Notes: generated by a model not told the origin, from the sequence alone. DNA of 64,000 bases from Harenicola maris (GCA_018524345.1 JADQAZ010000003.1:716824-780823), one strand, 5' to 3'; shown: positions 42,818 to 51,891, counted from the stretch's first letter. Translations and numbers: made by a program.

Positions 42818-43573
42818 ATGCCCGATCCACAATTTCTGACCACGCCGCAGGGGCGGCGCATCGCCTATCATTCCCACGAAGGGACCGGCCCCGGCTTGGT
42901 CTTCCTTGGCGGCTTTATGTCGGACATGGAGGGCACCAAGGCCGTGCATCTGGAAAAGATGGCCCAGGAGGCAGGGCGCCGTTTCCTCCGCTTCGACTAT
43001 TCCGGCCATGGGCAATCCTCTGGGGCGTTTGCCGATGGCTGCATCGGTGACTGGGCCGAAGACGCCGAGGCGGCGATCACATCCCTGACGACCGGCCCGC
43101 AGGTTCTTATCGGCTCCTCCATGGGGGGCTGGATTTCGCTGTTGATGACACAGCGCATTCGCGAACGTGTCGCGGGCCTCGTCACCATTGCCGCCGCACC
43201 GGACTTCACCGAGGACAGCATGTGGGCAGGCTTTACGCCTGAGCAGCAAGAGACCCTCATGACGCAAGGCGAGATCAAAATCCCGTCGGACTATGACGAT
43301 CCCTATACCATCACCCGCCGTCTGATTGAGGATGGGCGCAAACAACGCGTGCTGACAGCGCCGCTCGACTTGCCCTTTCCGGTGCGCTTCCTGCAGGGGA
43401 CGGCAGATACGGATGTGGAGATGTCCGTCGCGCTGCGCCTGCTCGATCATGCGCAGGGGCCGGATATGCATCTGTCATTGCTCAAAGGGGGCGATCACCG
43501 CTTTTCCTCTCCGCAGGCTTTGCAGATGGTGGATGCGGCGGTGCAGGATGTTCTCAGCCGGATCGCTTCCTGA
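42818..43573 (+). CDS. Alpha/beta hydrolase (ABHD10/BEM46-like)
   Basis: A 251-residue serine hydrolase. The nucleophile elbow is LIGSSMGGWISL. The oxyanion region is FLGGFMSDMEGTKA with FDYSGHGQSSG after it. The likely acid and histidine are in LQGTADTDVEM and KGGDHRFSSP. Related to ABHD10-type thioesterases and to lysophospholipase-like enzymes; the natural substrate is unknown. The next gene starts on the base after its stop (TGA-GTG), so they are co-translated. Confidence 0.85.
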   Translation: MPDPQFLTTPQGRRIAYHSHEGTGPGLVFLGGFMSDMEGTKAVHLEKMAQEAGRRFLRFDYSGHGQSSGAFADGCIGDWAEDAEAAITSLTTGPQVLIGSSMGGWISLLMTQRIRERVAGLVTIAAAPDFTEDSMWAGFTPEQQETLMTQGEIKIPSDYDDPYTITRRLIEDGRKQRVLTAPLDLPFPVRFLQGTADTDVEMSVALRLLDHAQGPDMHLSLLKGGDHRFSSPQALQMVDAAVQDVLSRIAS

Positions 43574-44275
43574 GTGCGTGGTCTGGGGAGGCCAGCCTTC
43601 ATCGCCCTGACCCTCCTGCTGGCCGGGGCGGTGCAGGCCGCGCCAACGGCACAAGACATCGCGCAGAACCTAAGCCAGCAATTGGCTGTTTATGACGAAG
43701 CCTCCGTGAAGGCCGCCCTGAATGGCTGCGCCTTGGTTCTGACGGAGGTGGAGGTCTGGAGCGAGGGCGAAGGCGAGGACAGCTATTGGGATCGCAGCGA
43801 AACCGAAACCCACTTCTACCTCGCGGACTTCCAAACCGATCCTGCCCATGTCGAGGAAATCTTTTCAGGCGAATATGCCCCCGAAACCGGGGCGCCCCTT
43901 GTGTCCGTCGTCTATCGCACCACGCCCGAGGCGCAGGCCCTTATGTCCCGCTCCATGACCCTTTTCGCCGAGGCGCAGGAGGTCGAAAACGTCAGCCTGC
44001 TGCGGATCATCTGGGAGTTGCTCTTTCACGACGAACTATCGCAGGCCACGAACCAAAGGGACCTCGCCGCGCAGGCCAAAGAGGGCCAGTTTGGCCCATT
44101 CGCGCAGCGGAACTTTTCCACTAACGCCGCGACAAACAGCGACGGGGTCGCGGAGAGTTTCATGTTTTTCCCCGCTTTCGGAATGGATTTTACCCTTATC
44201 GGCGCCAAGGCCGAACGCGCCGGATTGATCGCAGACATTCACAACTACCGCCTTGCCACCTGCCCGAAGGGTTGA
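43574..44275 (+). CDS. Exported hypothetical protein
   Basis: A 233-residue protein starting at a GTG right after the hydrolase stop. The signal peptide is RGLGRPAFIALTLLLAGAVQA (from residue 2). The mature protein has two cysteines far apart (NGCALVLTE near the front, ATCPKG at the end), which could form a disulfide, and is otherwise acidic with no known motif. Co-translated with the hydrolase. Function unknown. Confidence 0.65.
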   Translation: MRGLGRPAFIALTLLLAGAVQAAPTAQDIAQNLSQQLAVYDEASVKAALNGCALVLTEVEVWSEGEGEDSYWDRSETETHFYLADFQTDPAHVEEIFSGEYAPETGAPLVSVVYRTTPEAQALMSRSMTLFAEAQEVENVSLLRIIWELLFHDELSQATNQRDLAAQAKEGQFGPFAQRNFSTNAATNSDGVAESFMFFPAFGMDFTLIGAKAERAGLIADIHNYRLATCPKG

Positions 44276-44376
44276 GGTGAACCGGGCCCCGCGTTAAGCT
44301 GCGGCACGGGATCTCGCGGCAAATTTTTCTGGCCGCTCCCGTTGTTTTTCCAGTTTAATCCCAAGGGGGTTCTTGA

Positions 44377-44955
44377 ATGAATCACGAAGCAAAAGTCATT
44401 TTCCTAAGACAGATGATGCAATCGGTTCTTGCCGAAACACTAAAGGTTCGGGCCGCGGCCAGCCCCTCGCCGACCTCAACCAAATACGCGGAGCTTATGG
44501 CCAAAATCGCCCGGTGGCAGGGGCAGCTTGCGGTGTTCGAGCGGAACTTGAACAGTCAGGCAGGCCTTGTTCACAAGCAGGGCGCAAGCAGTAAGGCCAG
44601 ACGTGATTTCTCCCAACGTCAAAGCCACGCAAGCCGTCTGAACAATATCGCCTCCCTGCGGGGGCAGGCTTTGGGTCTGGCCGACGCGATCGTCGAATTG
44701 ATCGAGGCAATGACCGGCCCCGATGTGGCCCTGTCGAACCTGATCAAATCCATCGATAAGCTCCTCGAAGGGGCGGAAGACAGCGATCTTTCGATTTCCC
44801 CCGCAGGGCAACAGGAACTGACGGCGGTGATCCAACAGGCCGACCCGGGCGGGAGCGGCGGCGGCCAGCCCTATAGCCCGGCGCCCACGATGGTGACGGA
44901 TGTTATCACCCTCTGCATCGCCCTGTTCATCCTGCTGACCCGCAAAAAGGGCTAG
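44377..44955 (+). CDS. Hypothetical protein with C-terminal membrane anchor
   Basis: A 192-residue protein with AAGGGGG eight bases upstream of the ATG. It is largely helical and charged, with a glycine-rich linker (DPGGSGGGQPYSP). A terminal hydrophobic segment (VTDVITLCIALFILLTRKKG) resembles a tail anchor, so the bulk would face the cytoplasm. The middle helices (LNNIASLRGQALGLADAIVE) may form a coiled coil. No family is recognised. Single gene between the hydrolase pair and the VOC protein. Confidence 0.6.
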   Translation: MNHEAKVIFLRQMMQSVLAETLKVRAAASPSPTSTKYAELMAKIARWQGQLAVFERNLNSQAGLVHKQGASSKARRDFSQRQSHASRLNNIASLRGQALGLADAIVELIEAMTGPDVALSNLIKSIDKLLEGAEDSDLSISPAGQQELTAVIQQADPGGSGGGQPYSPAPTMVTDVITLCIALFILLTRKKG

Positions 44956-45051
44956 GGCCAGCACAAAGGCGCGGCGTTGACCCGGGCCATGAATGTCGCC
45001 AGTTTGGCGGCATTCAACAGACAGGCAACAGACAGGGCCGAAGGCGCATCC

Positions 45052-45477
45052 ATGGAACAACGTGTATCCCTTATCACCCTTGGCGTGCGCGATATGGACC
45101 GCTCGGCGGGCTTCTATCAGGCCCTTGGCTGGACGCAGGTCGAAAGCCCCGATGGCGTCATCGCCTTTGATCTGATCGGGCAGACCCTTGGTCTCTATCC
45201 TCTGCAGGCATTGGCCGATGACATCGGCATTGCGGTGGAGGACCTTGGCAGGGGCGCGCAAACTCTTGGCCATAATACGCGCGAGAAAGAAGAGGTTGAT
45301 GCCCTGATGACCAAGGCCGAGGGGGCAGGGGCGCGCATCCTCAAACCCGCGCAGGATGTCTTTTGGGGCGGATACCACGGCTATTTCGCCGATCCCGACG
45401 GGCATATCTGGGAAATCGCGTGGAACCCGTTTTCTCCCTTGGGCCCTGACGGGGCCTTTCAATGGAACGGAGCGTGA
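45052..45477 (+). CDS. VOC superfamily (glyoxalase/bleomycin resistance-like) protein
   Basis: A 141-residue single VOC domain from the ATG at 45052 (MEQRVSLITLGVRDMDRSAG). An earlier ATG at 44977 adds a leader without family resemblance. The fold's metal or substrate positions are in LITLGVRD and GYFADPDGHIWEIAWNPF; the terminal E is a common metal ligand. Such proteins range from lactoylglutathione lyases to dioxygenases and resistance proteins; this one is not assignable further. It overlaps or abuts the next gene. Confidence 0.82.
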   Translation: MEQRVSLITLGVRDMDRSAGFYQALGWTQVESPDGVIAFDLIGQTLGLYPLQALADDIGIAVEDLGRGAQTLGHNTREKEEVDALMTKAEGAGARILKPAQDVFWGGYHGYFADPDGHIWEIAWNPFSPLGPDGAFQWNGA

Positions 45478-45491
45478 GGCGACCCCAATCC

Positions 45492-46124
45492 ATGTGGTCG
45501 CTTGAAACCTTTGGCCGGGTGCGCCTGTCGGAGTATTTCTACATGCGCGAATTCCTCTACTCGGAAATCGCGAACTTCCACGAACGGCAGAACATTCCCG
45601 ACAATCCCGATCTGGCGGTGGAGCGGGGCAGGGCGTTTTGCACCGAACTGCTTGACCCGCTTGAGGAAACCTTTGGCCGCGTCGCGGTGCGCTCGGGGCT
45701 CCGCTCTGCCGATCTGAATCGCTTTGGCAATGAAAACAAGCTCAACTGCGCGCGTAATGACTTCCCGGGTGAGTGCCACATATGGGACAATCCGCAGCAT
45801 GCAATCGCTGGGGCCAGCATCGTGATCCCCTGGTTCGCCGACCAATACCAACAGGGCCGCGACTGGCGCGATCTGGCGTGGTGGATCCATGATCATTTGC
45901 CCTATTCCGAACAATGGTTCTTTCCCAAACTCTGTGCCCTAAACCTAAGCTGGGAGCCCCAGCCAAGGCGCACGATCTCCAGCTATATCGCGCCGCGCGG
46001 CAAGCTTTTGGCCGCAGGCGCCGACCCGACGGAGCCTTTGGAGTTGCGCCAAGAAAGATACGAAGATTTCCCACCCTTTCGAGGCCTCCGTCTGGCCCCG
46101 CAACCTAAAATGGAGCGACAATGA
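45492..46124 (+). CDS. Hypothetical protein, possible M15-like peptidase domain
   Basis: About 210 residues from the ATG at 45492; an alternative ATG at 45462 overlaps the VOC gene. The pattern VRSGLRSADLNRFGNENKLN, followed by NDFPGECHIWD, resembles the SGYRS...H...D metal and substrate motifs of zinc D-Ala-D-Ala peptidases of the M15 type, though some spacing differs. No signal peptide is visible, which argues against a periplasmic enzyme. It overlaps the following SDR gene by 4 bases. The function call is tentative. Confidence 0.5.
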   Translation: MWSLETFGRVRLSEYFYMREFLYSEIANFHERQNIPDNPDLAVERGRAFCTELLDPLEETFGRVAVRSGLRSADLNRFGNENKLNCARNDFPGECHIWDNPQHAIAGASIVIPWFADQYQQGRDWRDLAWWIHDHLPYSEQWFFPKLCALNLSWEPQPRRTISSYIAPRGKLLAAGADPTEPLELRQERYEDFPPFRGLRLAPQPKMERQ

Positions 46125-46879
46125 CCCTGCCTAAAACCCCCTCTTTCCGTCTTGATGGCCGCCGCGCCTTGGTGGCTGGCGGCAGCCGTGGCATCGGCCT
46201 TGGTGCCGCCGTCGCCCTTGCCGAAGCGGGCGGGGAGGTGGTCATCACTGCCCGCGGAGAGAAGGGCCTTACCGAGGCCACCGAGGCGATGCGCGCTGAG
46301 GGGCATAACGTCAGCGGAGCGGTCCTCGACATCACGGACCTTGAGGCGCAGGAGGCCTTCCTCGCCGCGCAAGCGCCCTTTGACGTCATGGTGAACTCCG
46401 CAGGAACCGCCCGTCATGCAGCGGCCCTCGACATGACGGCAGAGGATTACGACGCCGTCACCAATACCAACACCCGCGCGGCCTTTTTCCTTGCTCGCAA
46501 TGTGGCGCGGGGGATGGCGGGTACCGGCGGCTCGATCATTATGATGAGCAGCCAGATGGGCCATGTGGGCGGGCCGGACCGCTCTGTCTATTGCGCGACA
46601 AAGCATGCGGTGGAGGGGATGACCAAATCGATGGCGATCGAATGGGGCCCGCAGAATATCCGCGTGAACACCATCTGCCCCACCTTCATTCGCACGCCGC
46701 TGACTGCGCCAACTTTCGCCGATCCGGAGAAGCTCGCCTGGATTCAAAGCAAAATCAAACTGCCGCGTACCGGAGAGATCAGCGATATCATGGGCGCTGT
46801 CGTCTTTCTGGCCACGGATGCCTCCTCCTTGGTGACCGGCACGTCAATCTTGGTTGACGGCGGATGGACGGCCGGGTGA
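46121..46879 (+). CDS. Short-chain dehydrogenase/reductase
   Basis: A 252-residue classical SDR. The cofactor loop is VAGGSRGIGLGAAVAL, VNSAGTARHA is the NNAG-equivalent, the catalytic serine is in IIMMSSQMG and the YxxxK pair is in YCATKHAVEG. The C-terminal VTGTSILVDGGWTAG is standard. Close in layout to gluconate 5-dehydrogenase/3-oxoacyl reductase-type enzymes. It overlaps the M15-like gene by 4 bases. Substrate unknown. Confidence 0.88.
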   Translation: MTLPKTPSFRLDGRRALVAGGSRGIGLGAAVALAEAGGEVVITARGEKGLTEATEAMRAEGHNVSGAVLDITDLEAQEAFLAAQAPFDVMVNSAGTARHAAALDMTAEDYDAVTNTNTRAAFFLARNVARGMAGTGGSIIMMSSQMGHVGGPDRSVYCATKHAVEGMTKSMAIEWGPQNIRVNTICPTFIRTPLTAPTFADPEKLAWIQSKIKLPRTGEISDIMGAVVFLATDASSLVTGTSILVDGGWTAG

Positions 46880-46976
46880 TCTAGGCGCATCGGCCCGCCC
46901 CTTCGGGAACCCGCGCGGGGGCGATCCCGGGCAACCGCCCAGACAGCACAACACGCCACATCGCAGGGAAGAATAT

Positions 46977-47684
46977 ATGCCTGAACCCTTGGTCCTGATC
47001 CCCGGAATGATGTGCGACGCACGCCTTTACTGGCCGCAAATCGTGGCGTTCTCTGCCGATCGATCGGTGCATGTGGCCCCCTTGGTCGGGGGCAGCATAA
47101 GCGCCATGGCGCAGAACATCCTGCTCGGCGCGCCCAAGCGGTTTTCTGTACTGGGCCTGTCTATGGGCGGGATCGTGGCGATGGAGATGATGAACAAGGA
47201 TCCGGGGCGAATTTCCCGTGCCGTGTTGATGGACACAAATCCCCTGCCTGAAACGCCCCAGAACGCGGCGGAGCGGGAGCCCCAGATCATCGGGGTGCGC
47301 AACGGACGCTTGATCGAGGTGATGCGCGACATGATGAAGCCCGCCTATCTGGCGCCGGGGCCGCAGCGTATGGATGTTCTGTCGCTCATGATGGATATGG
47401 CGGAGGCCATGGGGCCGGAGTGCTTTGTGAACCAGTCGCGGGCTTTGCAGCGCCGCCCCGATCAACAGCGCACCCTGTCCCAAACGCAAATCCCCACTTT
47501 GGTGGCATGCGGGGAGCACGACACGCTCTGCCCGCTTAAACGGCACGAGATGATGGCGGAGTTGATCCCTAATTCGGTGCTGCATATCTTTCGTGATGCG
47601 GGCCATTTGCCGACACTGGAGCAACCCATGGCGGTGAATGAGGCGCTGCGCGCTTTTCTGGATCAGCCATTGGTTCTGCGCTAA
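46977..47684 (+). CDS. Alpha/beta hydrolase
   Basis: A 235-residue hydrolase from the ATG at 46977 (AGGGAAGA upstream); the longer frame from 46854 runs into the SDR gene. The front loop is LVLIPGMMCDARLYWPQI, the nucleophile elbow VLGLSMGGIVAMEM, the acid region VACGEHDTLCPLK and the histidine FRDAGHLPTLEQP. The complete catalytic triad is thus visible. Esterase or lactonase-type activity is likely; substrate unknown. Convergent with phaZ. Confidence 0.85.
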   Translation: MPEPLVLIPGMMCDARLYWPQIVAFSADRSVHVAPLVGGSISAMAQNILLGAPKRFSVLGLSMGGIVAMEMMNKDPGRISRAVLMDTNPLPETPQNAAEREPQIIGVRNGRLIEVMRDMMKPAYLAPGPQRMDVLSLMMDMAEAMGPECFVNQSRALQRRPDQQRTLSQTQIPTLVACGEHDTLCPLKRHEMMAELIPNSVLHIFRDAGHLPTLEQPMAVNEALRAFLDQPLVLR

Positions 47685-47696
47685 AGGGCACAAAAA

Positions 47697-47735
47697 AGGC
47701 GCCTGAACCGGATGGGTTCAAGCGCCTGATTTTCG
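47697..47735. terminator. Terminator between the hydrolase and phaZ
   Basis: AGGCGC-CTGAACC and GGGTTCA-AGCGCCT pair around a GGAT-type loop with one bulged base, followed by GATTTTCGTTT. Read leftward it is followed by TTTTTTGTG. It can serve both convergent genes. Confidence 0.8.
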
Positions 47736-47744
47736 TTTCAAAGC

Positions 47745-49319
47745 TTACTTGGCTTTACGCGCGGCTGGCTTTTTGGCCGGGCTTTTCTTGGCCGCAGCCT
47801 TGGTGGCCACTTTGGGGGCGGCCGATTTTTGCGCGGCGGTCTTGCTTGCCGGTTTGGCGGCAGGTTTTGCCTCGGGCTTGCTTTCCGCCGCCTTCGGGGC
47901 GGCAGGCTTGGGCGCGGGGGCAGGTTTTGCCGGTGCCTTGGCCTTGGCTGCGGCGGGTTTGGCCGCAGGCTCTTTCTTTGCCTTCTTGGCGGCGGGTTTT
48001 GGCGCCGCTTTTGTTGTTTGCGCCGGTGCTACAGCAGCAGGTTTGGCAACAGGCGTTTTGGGCTCTGCCGGTTTGGCCGTCGAGGCCTCCATGCCATTGG
48101 CATCAAAGAACTCGAGGACCAATGGGCGGATGTTGTTGCGCCAGGACCGGCCGGCGAAAATGCCGTAGTGCCCTGCGTCAGGCTCAACATGGCTGGCCTT
48201 CTTGGCGTCCGGCAGGCCGGTCAGCAGATCAAGCGCGGCGATACACTGCCCGGGGGCAGAAATGTCATCATTCGCGCCCTCAACCGTTTTCACAGCAACA
48301 TCGGTGATCTTGGATATATCGACAGCTTTGCCGTTGATCGTAAACACATTCTTGGCGATTTCGCGTTCTTTGAAGACACGCTCAACCGTGGACATGTAGA
48401 ATTCCGCGGTCATATCCATCACGGCAAGATATTCGTCGTAGAACTTGTTGTGGCGGTCCTGATCGCCAGCCTCGCCCTTGGCGACGCGGATCACCTGATC
48501 GGAAAAGGCCTTGGAGTGCATTTCCGCATTCATCGCCATGAAGGACGCAAGTTGCTGCAACCCGGGATAGACCATCCGGCCCGCGCCCGCGTATTTGAAG
48601 CCAACCCGCTGCAGCACGAATTTCTCGAGTTGCCCCATTGTGACGGAACGGCCGAAGTCCGTCACCTCTGTCGGGGCGGCCTCCGGATCGATTGGCCCGC
48701 CGATCAGGGTCAGGGTGTTCGGCTGTGCCTTGGGGTCTTCCTCGGCGAGGTAGGCCGTGGCGGCGAGCGCCAGTGGCGCAGGCTGGCACACAGCAATCAC
48801 ATGGATATCGGGGCCCAACTCGCGCATGAATTCGGCCAGATAGAGGGTGTAATCCTCAATATCGAACTTGCCGACAGAGACGGGAATGTCGCGCGCATTG
48901 TGCCAATCGGTGGTGTAGACATCGCAATCGGGCAGCAGGGAGACCACGGTTGAGCGCAAAAGTGTTGCATAATGGCCCGACATCGGGGCAACCAGCAGGA
49001 CTTTGCGCTTCATCGGGGCCCGGCCGGAAACGGAGAACTGGATCAAATCGCCAAAGGGCTTTGGCACGGTGATCTTTACCTCAACAGGGTGGTCGCGCCC
49101 ATCGGCGCCGACGACCGTGCCGATGTTCCAGTCAGGTTTTACCTGCATACGGGCAAAGCTACGTTCTGTAACCTCGCCCCAGGCCATAGTCATTTGCATT
49201 GCCGGATTTGCCGCGAGGCCAAAAGCCGGTAGGGAAAACATGGCTTTAGCCGTCGCGCCCATCCATTGATTGGCGACGCGCATGGTTTCCATCATATCGT
49301 AAGTAGCCATCTGACGCAT
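47745..49319 (-). CDS. phaZ: Intracellular polyhydroxyalkanoate depolymerase with lysine/alanine-rich tail
   Basis: A 524-residue protein from the ATG at 49317-49319 (AAAGGGG upstream); an ATG at 49343 is less likely. Residues 1-410 form the PhaZ depolymerase, an alpha/beta hydrolase that releases 3-hydroxyacids from PHA granules. The cysteine of VCQPAPLALAA is the expected nucleophile. The last 110 residues are an Ala/Lys/Pro-rich, histone H1-like tail (KKSPAKKPAARKAK at the end), longer than in most PhaZ. Divergent from phaC, with a candidate PhaR box between. Confidence 0.88.
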   Translation of the reverse strand: MRQMATYDMMETMRVANQWMGATAKAMFSLPAFGLAANPAMQMTMAWGEVTERSFARMQVKPDWNIGTVVGADGRDHPVEVKITVPKPFGDLIQFSVSGRAPMKRKVLLVAPMSGHYATLLRSTVVSLLPDCDVYTTDWHNARDIPVSVGKFDIEDYTLYLAEFMRELGPDIHVIAVCQPAPLALAATAYLAEEDPKAQPNTLTLIGGPIDPEAAPTEVTDFGRSVTMGQLEKFVLQRVGFKYAGAGRMVYPGLQQLASFMAMNAEMHSKAFSDQVIRVAKGEAGDQDRHNKFYDEYLAVMDMTAEFYMSTVERVFKEREIAKNVFTINGKAVDISKITDVAVKTVEGANDDISAPGQCIAALDLLTGLPDAKKASHVEPDAGHYGIFAGRSWRNNIRPLVLEFFDANGMEASTAKPAEPKTPVAKPAAVAPAQTTKAAPKPAAKKAKKEPAAKPAAAKAKAPAKPAPAPKPAAPKAAESKPEAKPAAKPASKTAAQKSAAPKVATKAAAKKSPAKKPAARKAK

Positions 49320-49388
49320 TGTGCACCCCTTTGTGTTGGGCATTTAGCCTGTTATGATGCCAGCAGTTCCCCCACCGGTCGGCACCTA

Positions 49389-49403
49389 TGCTGCACTGCA
49401 ACA
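49389..49403. promoter_or_regulatory. Candidate PhaR box between phaZ and phaC
   Basis: TGCTGCACTGCAACA is a near-perfect inverted repeat (TGCTGCA/TGCAACA around one base). The same 15 bases recur at 51913 before phaR, and related boxes stand before phaP. PhaR of Paracoccus is known to bind TGC-rich CTGC-N3-4-GCAG-like sites. It lies between two divergent genes and could control both. Confidence 0.72.
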
Positions 49404-49421
49404 TAATAGACGGATGGCATT

Positions 49422-51215
49422 ATGACAACTGACGATACTGGTATTACCGACGGCGCCTCCGTTTTGGAGGCGAATCTTGGCAAGATTGAGGAGCTTTCTG
49501 CACGACTTGTTGCGGCCATGGGCGGATCACGGCAGGTGAACCCCGGCCTGTCCGGACCGGGGCAGGATTTGTATATGAGGGGGGCGGCTGCATATTGGTC
49601 GTCCTTTATGGCCGATCCGGCCAAGGTTATGGAACATCAGGTCAGCTATTGGGGCAGAACCCTGCAGCATTACATGGATGCGCAGGCGGTTCTGGGGCAG
49701 GGCACCACCGATGCCCCCGCACCCAAGCCCTGCAAAGATCGAAGGTTTTCCAACCCGATGTGGGAGACCAATGCCTACTTTAAATTCCTTAAGGATCAGT
49801 ATCTGATCAACTCCGAGGCCGTCACAAATGCCATCAATTCGGTTGAGGGGCTGGAGGAGGGCGACCGCAAGCGCCTTGATTACTTTAGCAAACAGATCGT
49901 CGACATGATGGCCCCGACCAACTTTCTGGGCTCCAACCCCGATGCCTTGACCAAAGCGGCAGAGACTCAGGGGCAAAGCCTTGTCGACGGGCTGGAAAAC
50001 CTTGTGCGCGATCTGGAGGCCAACAACGGCGATCTGGTTGTAACCCTCGCGGATAAAGAGGCCTTCAAGGTGGGCGAGAACCTTGCCACCACCAAGGGCG
50101 GCGTGGTGTTTCGCAACAGATTGCTGGAGCTGATCCAGTTCGAGGCCACGACGGAGAAGGTGCATAAAACCCCGCTCGTGATCTTTCCGCCCTGGATCAA
50201 CCGCTACTATGTGCTTGACCTGAAGGAGAAAAACTCCTTCCTCAAATGGGCCGTTGATCAGGGATTTACCGTTTTTGTGGCCAGTTGGGTGAACCCCGAT
50301 GCCAGCTATGCCGATGTGGGCCTTGATGACTATATCACCGAAGGATACCTGCCCGCGATCGAGGCGGCCAAGGCCATCACGGGCGAGGATAAGGTCAATG
50401 CCATCGGCTATTGCATCGGCGGCACGACCCTGTCCCTGACCATGGGGCTGTTGAAAAAGCGTGGGGACAGTTCGATCAAATCCGCGACCCTGTTCACCAC
50501 CCTGACGGATTTTTCCGACAAGGGGGAGTTCGGCGCCTTCCTGACCGACGACTTCGTTGACGCGATCGAGGAGGAGGCGAAGACCGCCGGATATCTGGAC
50601 AAGTATTATATGTCCCGCACTTTCAGCTTCCTGCGCTCCAATGACCTGATCTACGGGCCCGCAATCAAAAGCTATATGCTGGGGGAGGCGCCGCCTGCCT
50701 TTGATCTGTTGTATTGGAACGGGGACGGCACGAACCTTCCGGCGCGGATGGCGGTCGAATACCTTCGCTCGCTGTGTCAGGGGGATGAGCTGGCGCAGGG
50801 CACGATCAAGATCTGCGGCGAAACGCTCAGCCTTGATGATGTCACCGTGCCGATCTGTGCCATCGCCTGCGAGACCGATCACATCGCCGCTTGGAAGGAC
50901 AGCTATCGCGGCTGGCTGCAGATGGCCTCGAAGGACAAGACATTTATCCTGTCGGAAAGCGGCCATATCGCGGGGATCGTCAATCCCCCGACACGGGTGA
51001 AATATGGCCATTATACCAATGCTGCACATGCAGAAACTCCGGAGGCGTGGCAGGATGCCGCAGAGCGCAACGAGGGGTCCTGGTGGCCGACCTGGTCGGC
51101 TTGGTTGGCGAAGAAGTCCGGCGCAAGAATTAAGGCGCGGCCCCTTGGTAGCAAGGATTTTAAGGTTCTTTGCCCTGCGCCGGGAACTTATGTTTGTTCA
51201 AATTCAAACGACTAG
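49422..51215 (+). CDS. phaC: Class I polyhydroxyalkanoate synthase
   Basis: A 597-residue enzyme that polymerises 3-hydroxyacyl-CoA into PHA at the granule surface. The nucleophile is the cysteine of NAIGYCIGGTTLSL (about C331), as in all PhaC. The catalytic aspartate is in IACETDHIAAW and the histidine in SESGHIAGIVNPP. The N-terminal domain of about 200 residues is also present. Size matches class I synthases, which use short-chain monomers such as 3-hydroxybutyryl-CoA. Divergent from phaZ and followed by phaP and phaR. Confidence 0.96.
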   Translation: MTTDDTGITDGASVLEANLGKIEELSARLVAAMGGSRQVNPGLSGPGQDLYMRGAAAYWSSFMADPAKVMEHQVSYWGRTLQHYMDAQAVLGQGTTDAPAPKPCKDRRFSNPMWETNAYFKFLKDQYLINSEAVTNAINSVEGLEEGDRKRLDYFSKQIVDMMAPTNFLGSNPDALTKAAETQGQSLVDGLENLVRDLEANNGDLVVTLADKEAFKVGENLATTKGGVVFRNRLLELIQFEATTEKVHKTPLVIFPPWINRYYVLDLKEKNSFLKWAVDQGFTVFVASWVNPDASYADVGLDDYITEGYLPAIEAAKAITGEDKVNAIGYCIGGTTLSLTMGLLKKRGDSSIKSATLFTTLTDFSDKGEFGAFLTDDFVDAIEEEAKTAGYLDKYYMSRTFSFLRSNDLIYGPAIKSYMLGEAPPAFDLLYWNGDGTNLPARMAVEYLRSLCQGDELAQGTIKICGETLSLDDVTVPICAIACETDHIAAWKDSYRGWLQMASKDKTFILSESGHIAGIVNPPTRVKYGHYTNAAHAETPEAWQDAAERNEGSWWPTWSAWLAKKSGARIKARPLGSKDFKVLCPAPGTYVCSNSND

Positions 51216-51234
51216 AAGGTGTTACAAATTTTTC

Positions 51235-51277
51235 TTTGCTGCGGCGCAGAAAAACCTTGAAATGCCGCGCCGCAGCA
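51235..51277 (+). promoter_or_regulatory. Two candidate PhaR boxes upstream of phaP
   Basis: CTGCGGCGCAG (51239-51249) matches CTGC-N3-GCAG exactly. TGCCGCGCCGCAGCA (51263-51277) follows the 15-base TGC-rich pattern seen at 49389 and 51913. Their centres are 26 bases apart, in the region expected for the phasin promoter. PhaR-type repression lifted by PHA would fit. Confidence 0.7.
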
Positions 51278-51355
51278 TCTAGATCATTGTTATCGAATTC
51301 AGGGCCACACCGAACCGGCCCATGCTAACCGCCCGATCGGGCAAAGGAGAGAACA

Positions 51356-51799
51356 ATGACAACTGCACAAGATTTCACAAAAGTATTTCAAGACATGATG
51401 GCTTCCTTTCCTGTTGACCAAACAGCGATGAAAGATGCTTTCAAATCTTCCGCTTCCCTGGCCGAAAAAATGTCCAAAGTGGCTCTCGAAGCTGCCGAGA
51501 AATCCACCGAGATTTCCGCAAAATGGACCAAAGACTCCCTGGTTAAAGCTTCCGAGGCAACCGCTGCCAAAGAAGAAGCCACTGACTACGCCAAAGCCAT
51601 GACAACTTTCGCCTCCTCGCAGGCCGAAATGGTTTCCGAGCACATGGCCGCTTTCGCCGAAGTTGCGAAAAAAGTTCAGATGGAAACTGTTGAGCTGATG
51701 CTCGCTGCCGGCAAAGACCTCTCCGAGGATGCAACTGCTGCCGTTAAGAAAGCGACAACAGAAGTGCAAGCTGCTGCGAAAAAAGCAACTGCAAAGTAA
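51356..51799 (+). CDS. phaP: Phasin, PHA granule-associated protein
   Basis: A 147-residue, almost wholly alpha-helical protein of the phasin type that coats PHA granules. It is rich in Ala, Lys and Glu (ALEAAEKSTEISAKWTKDSL, KATTEVQAAAKKATAK) with very few aromatic residues. Position between phaC and phaR, the size and the composition support the call. Two PhaR-like boxes lie 80-120 bases upstream. Ends 56 bases before a strong terminator. Confidence 0.93.
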   Translation: MTTAQDFTKVFQDMMASFPVDQTAMKDAFKSSASLAEKMSKVALEAAEKSTEISAKWTKDSLVKASEATAAKEEATDYAKAMTTFASSQAEMVSEHMAAFAEVAKKVQMETVELMLAAGKDLSEDATAAVKKATTEVQAAAKKATAK

Positions 51800-51854
51800 G
51801 TTACTCTTTGTCAGTAATGAGTTTAGGTGCCGCAAACGAAAGTGTGTTGCACCA

Positions 51855-51887
51855 GGGGCGGGTCTTAGACCCGCCCTTTCTTTTTTG
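51855..51887 (+). terminator. Intrinsic terminator after phaP
   Basis: GGGCGGGTC and GACCCGCCC form a perfect 9-base stem around TTA, followed by TTTCTTTTTTG. A strong, classic terminator. Confidence 0.93.
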
Positions 51888-51891
51888 ATTA

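Noticed and set aside
47829..48953. A 374-codon rightward frame
   Set aside because: Antisense to phaZ; the glycine-rich translation is the mirror of the Ala/Lys tail codons.
49527..51029. A 500-codon leftward frame
   Set aside because: Antisense to phaC, whose catalytic triad is intact; no start signals or family features.
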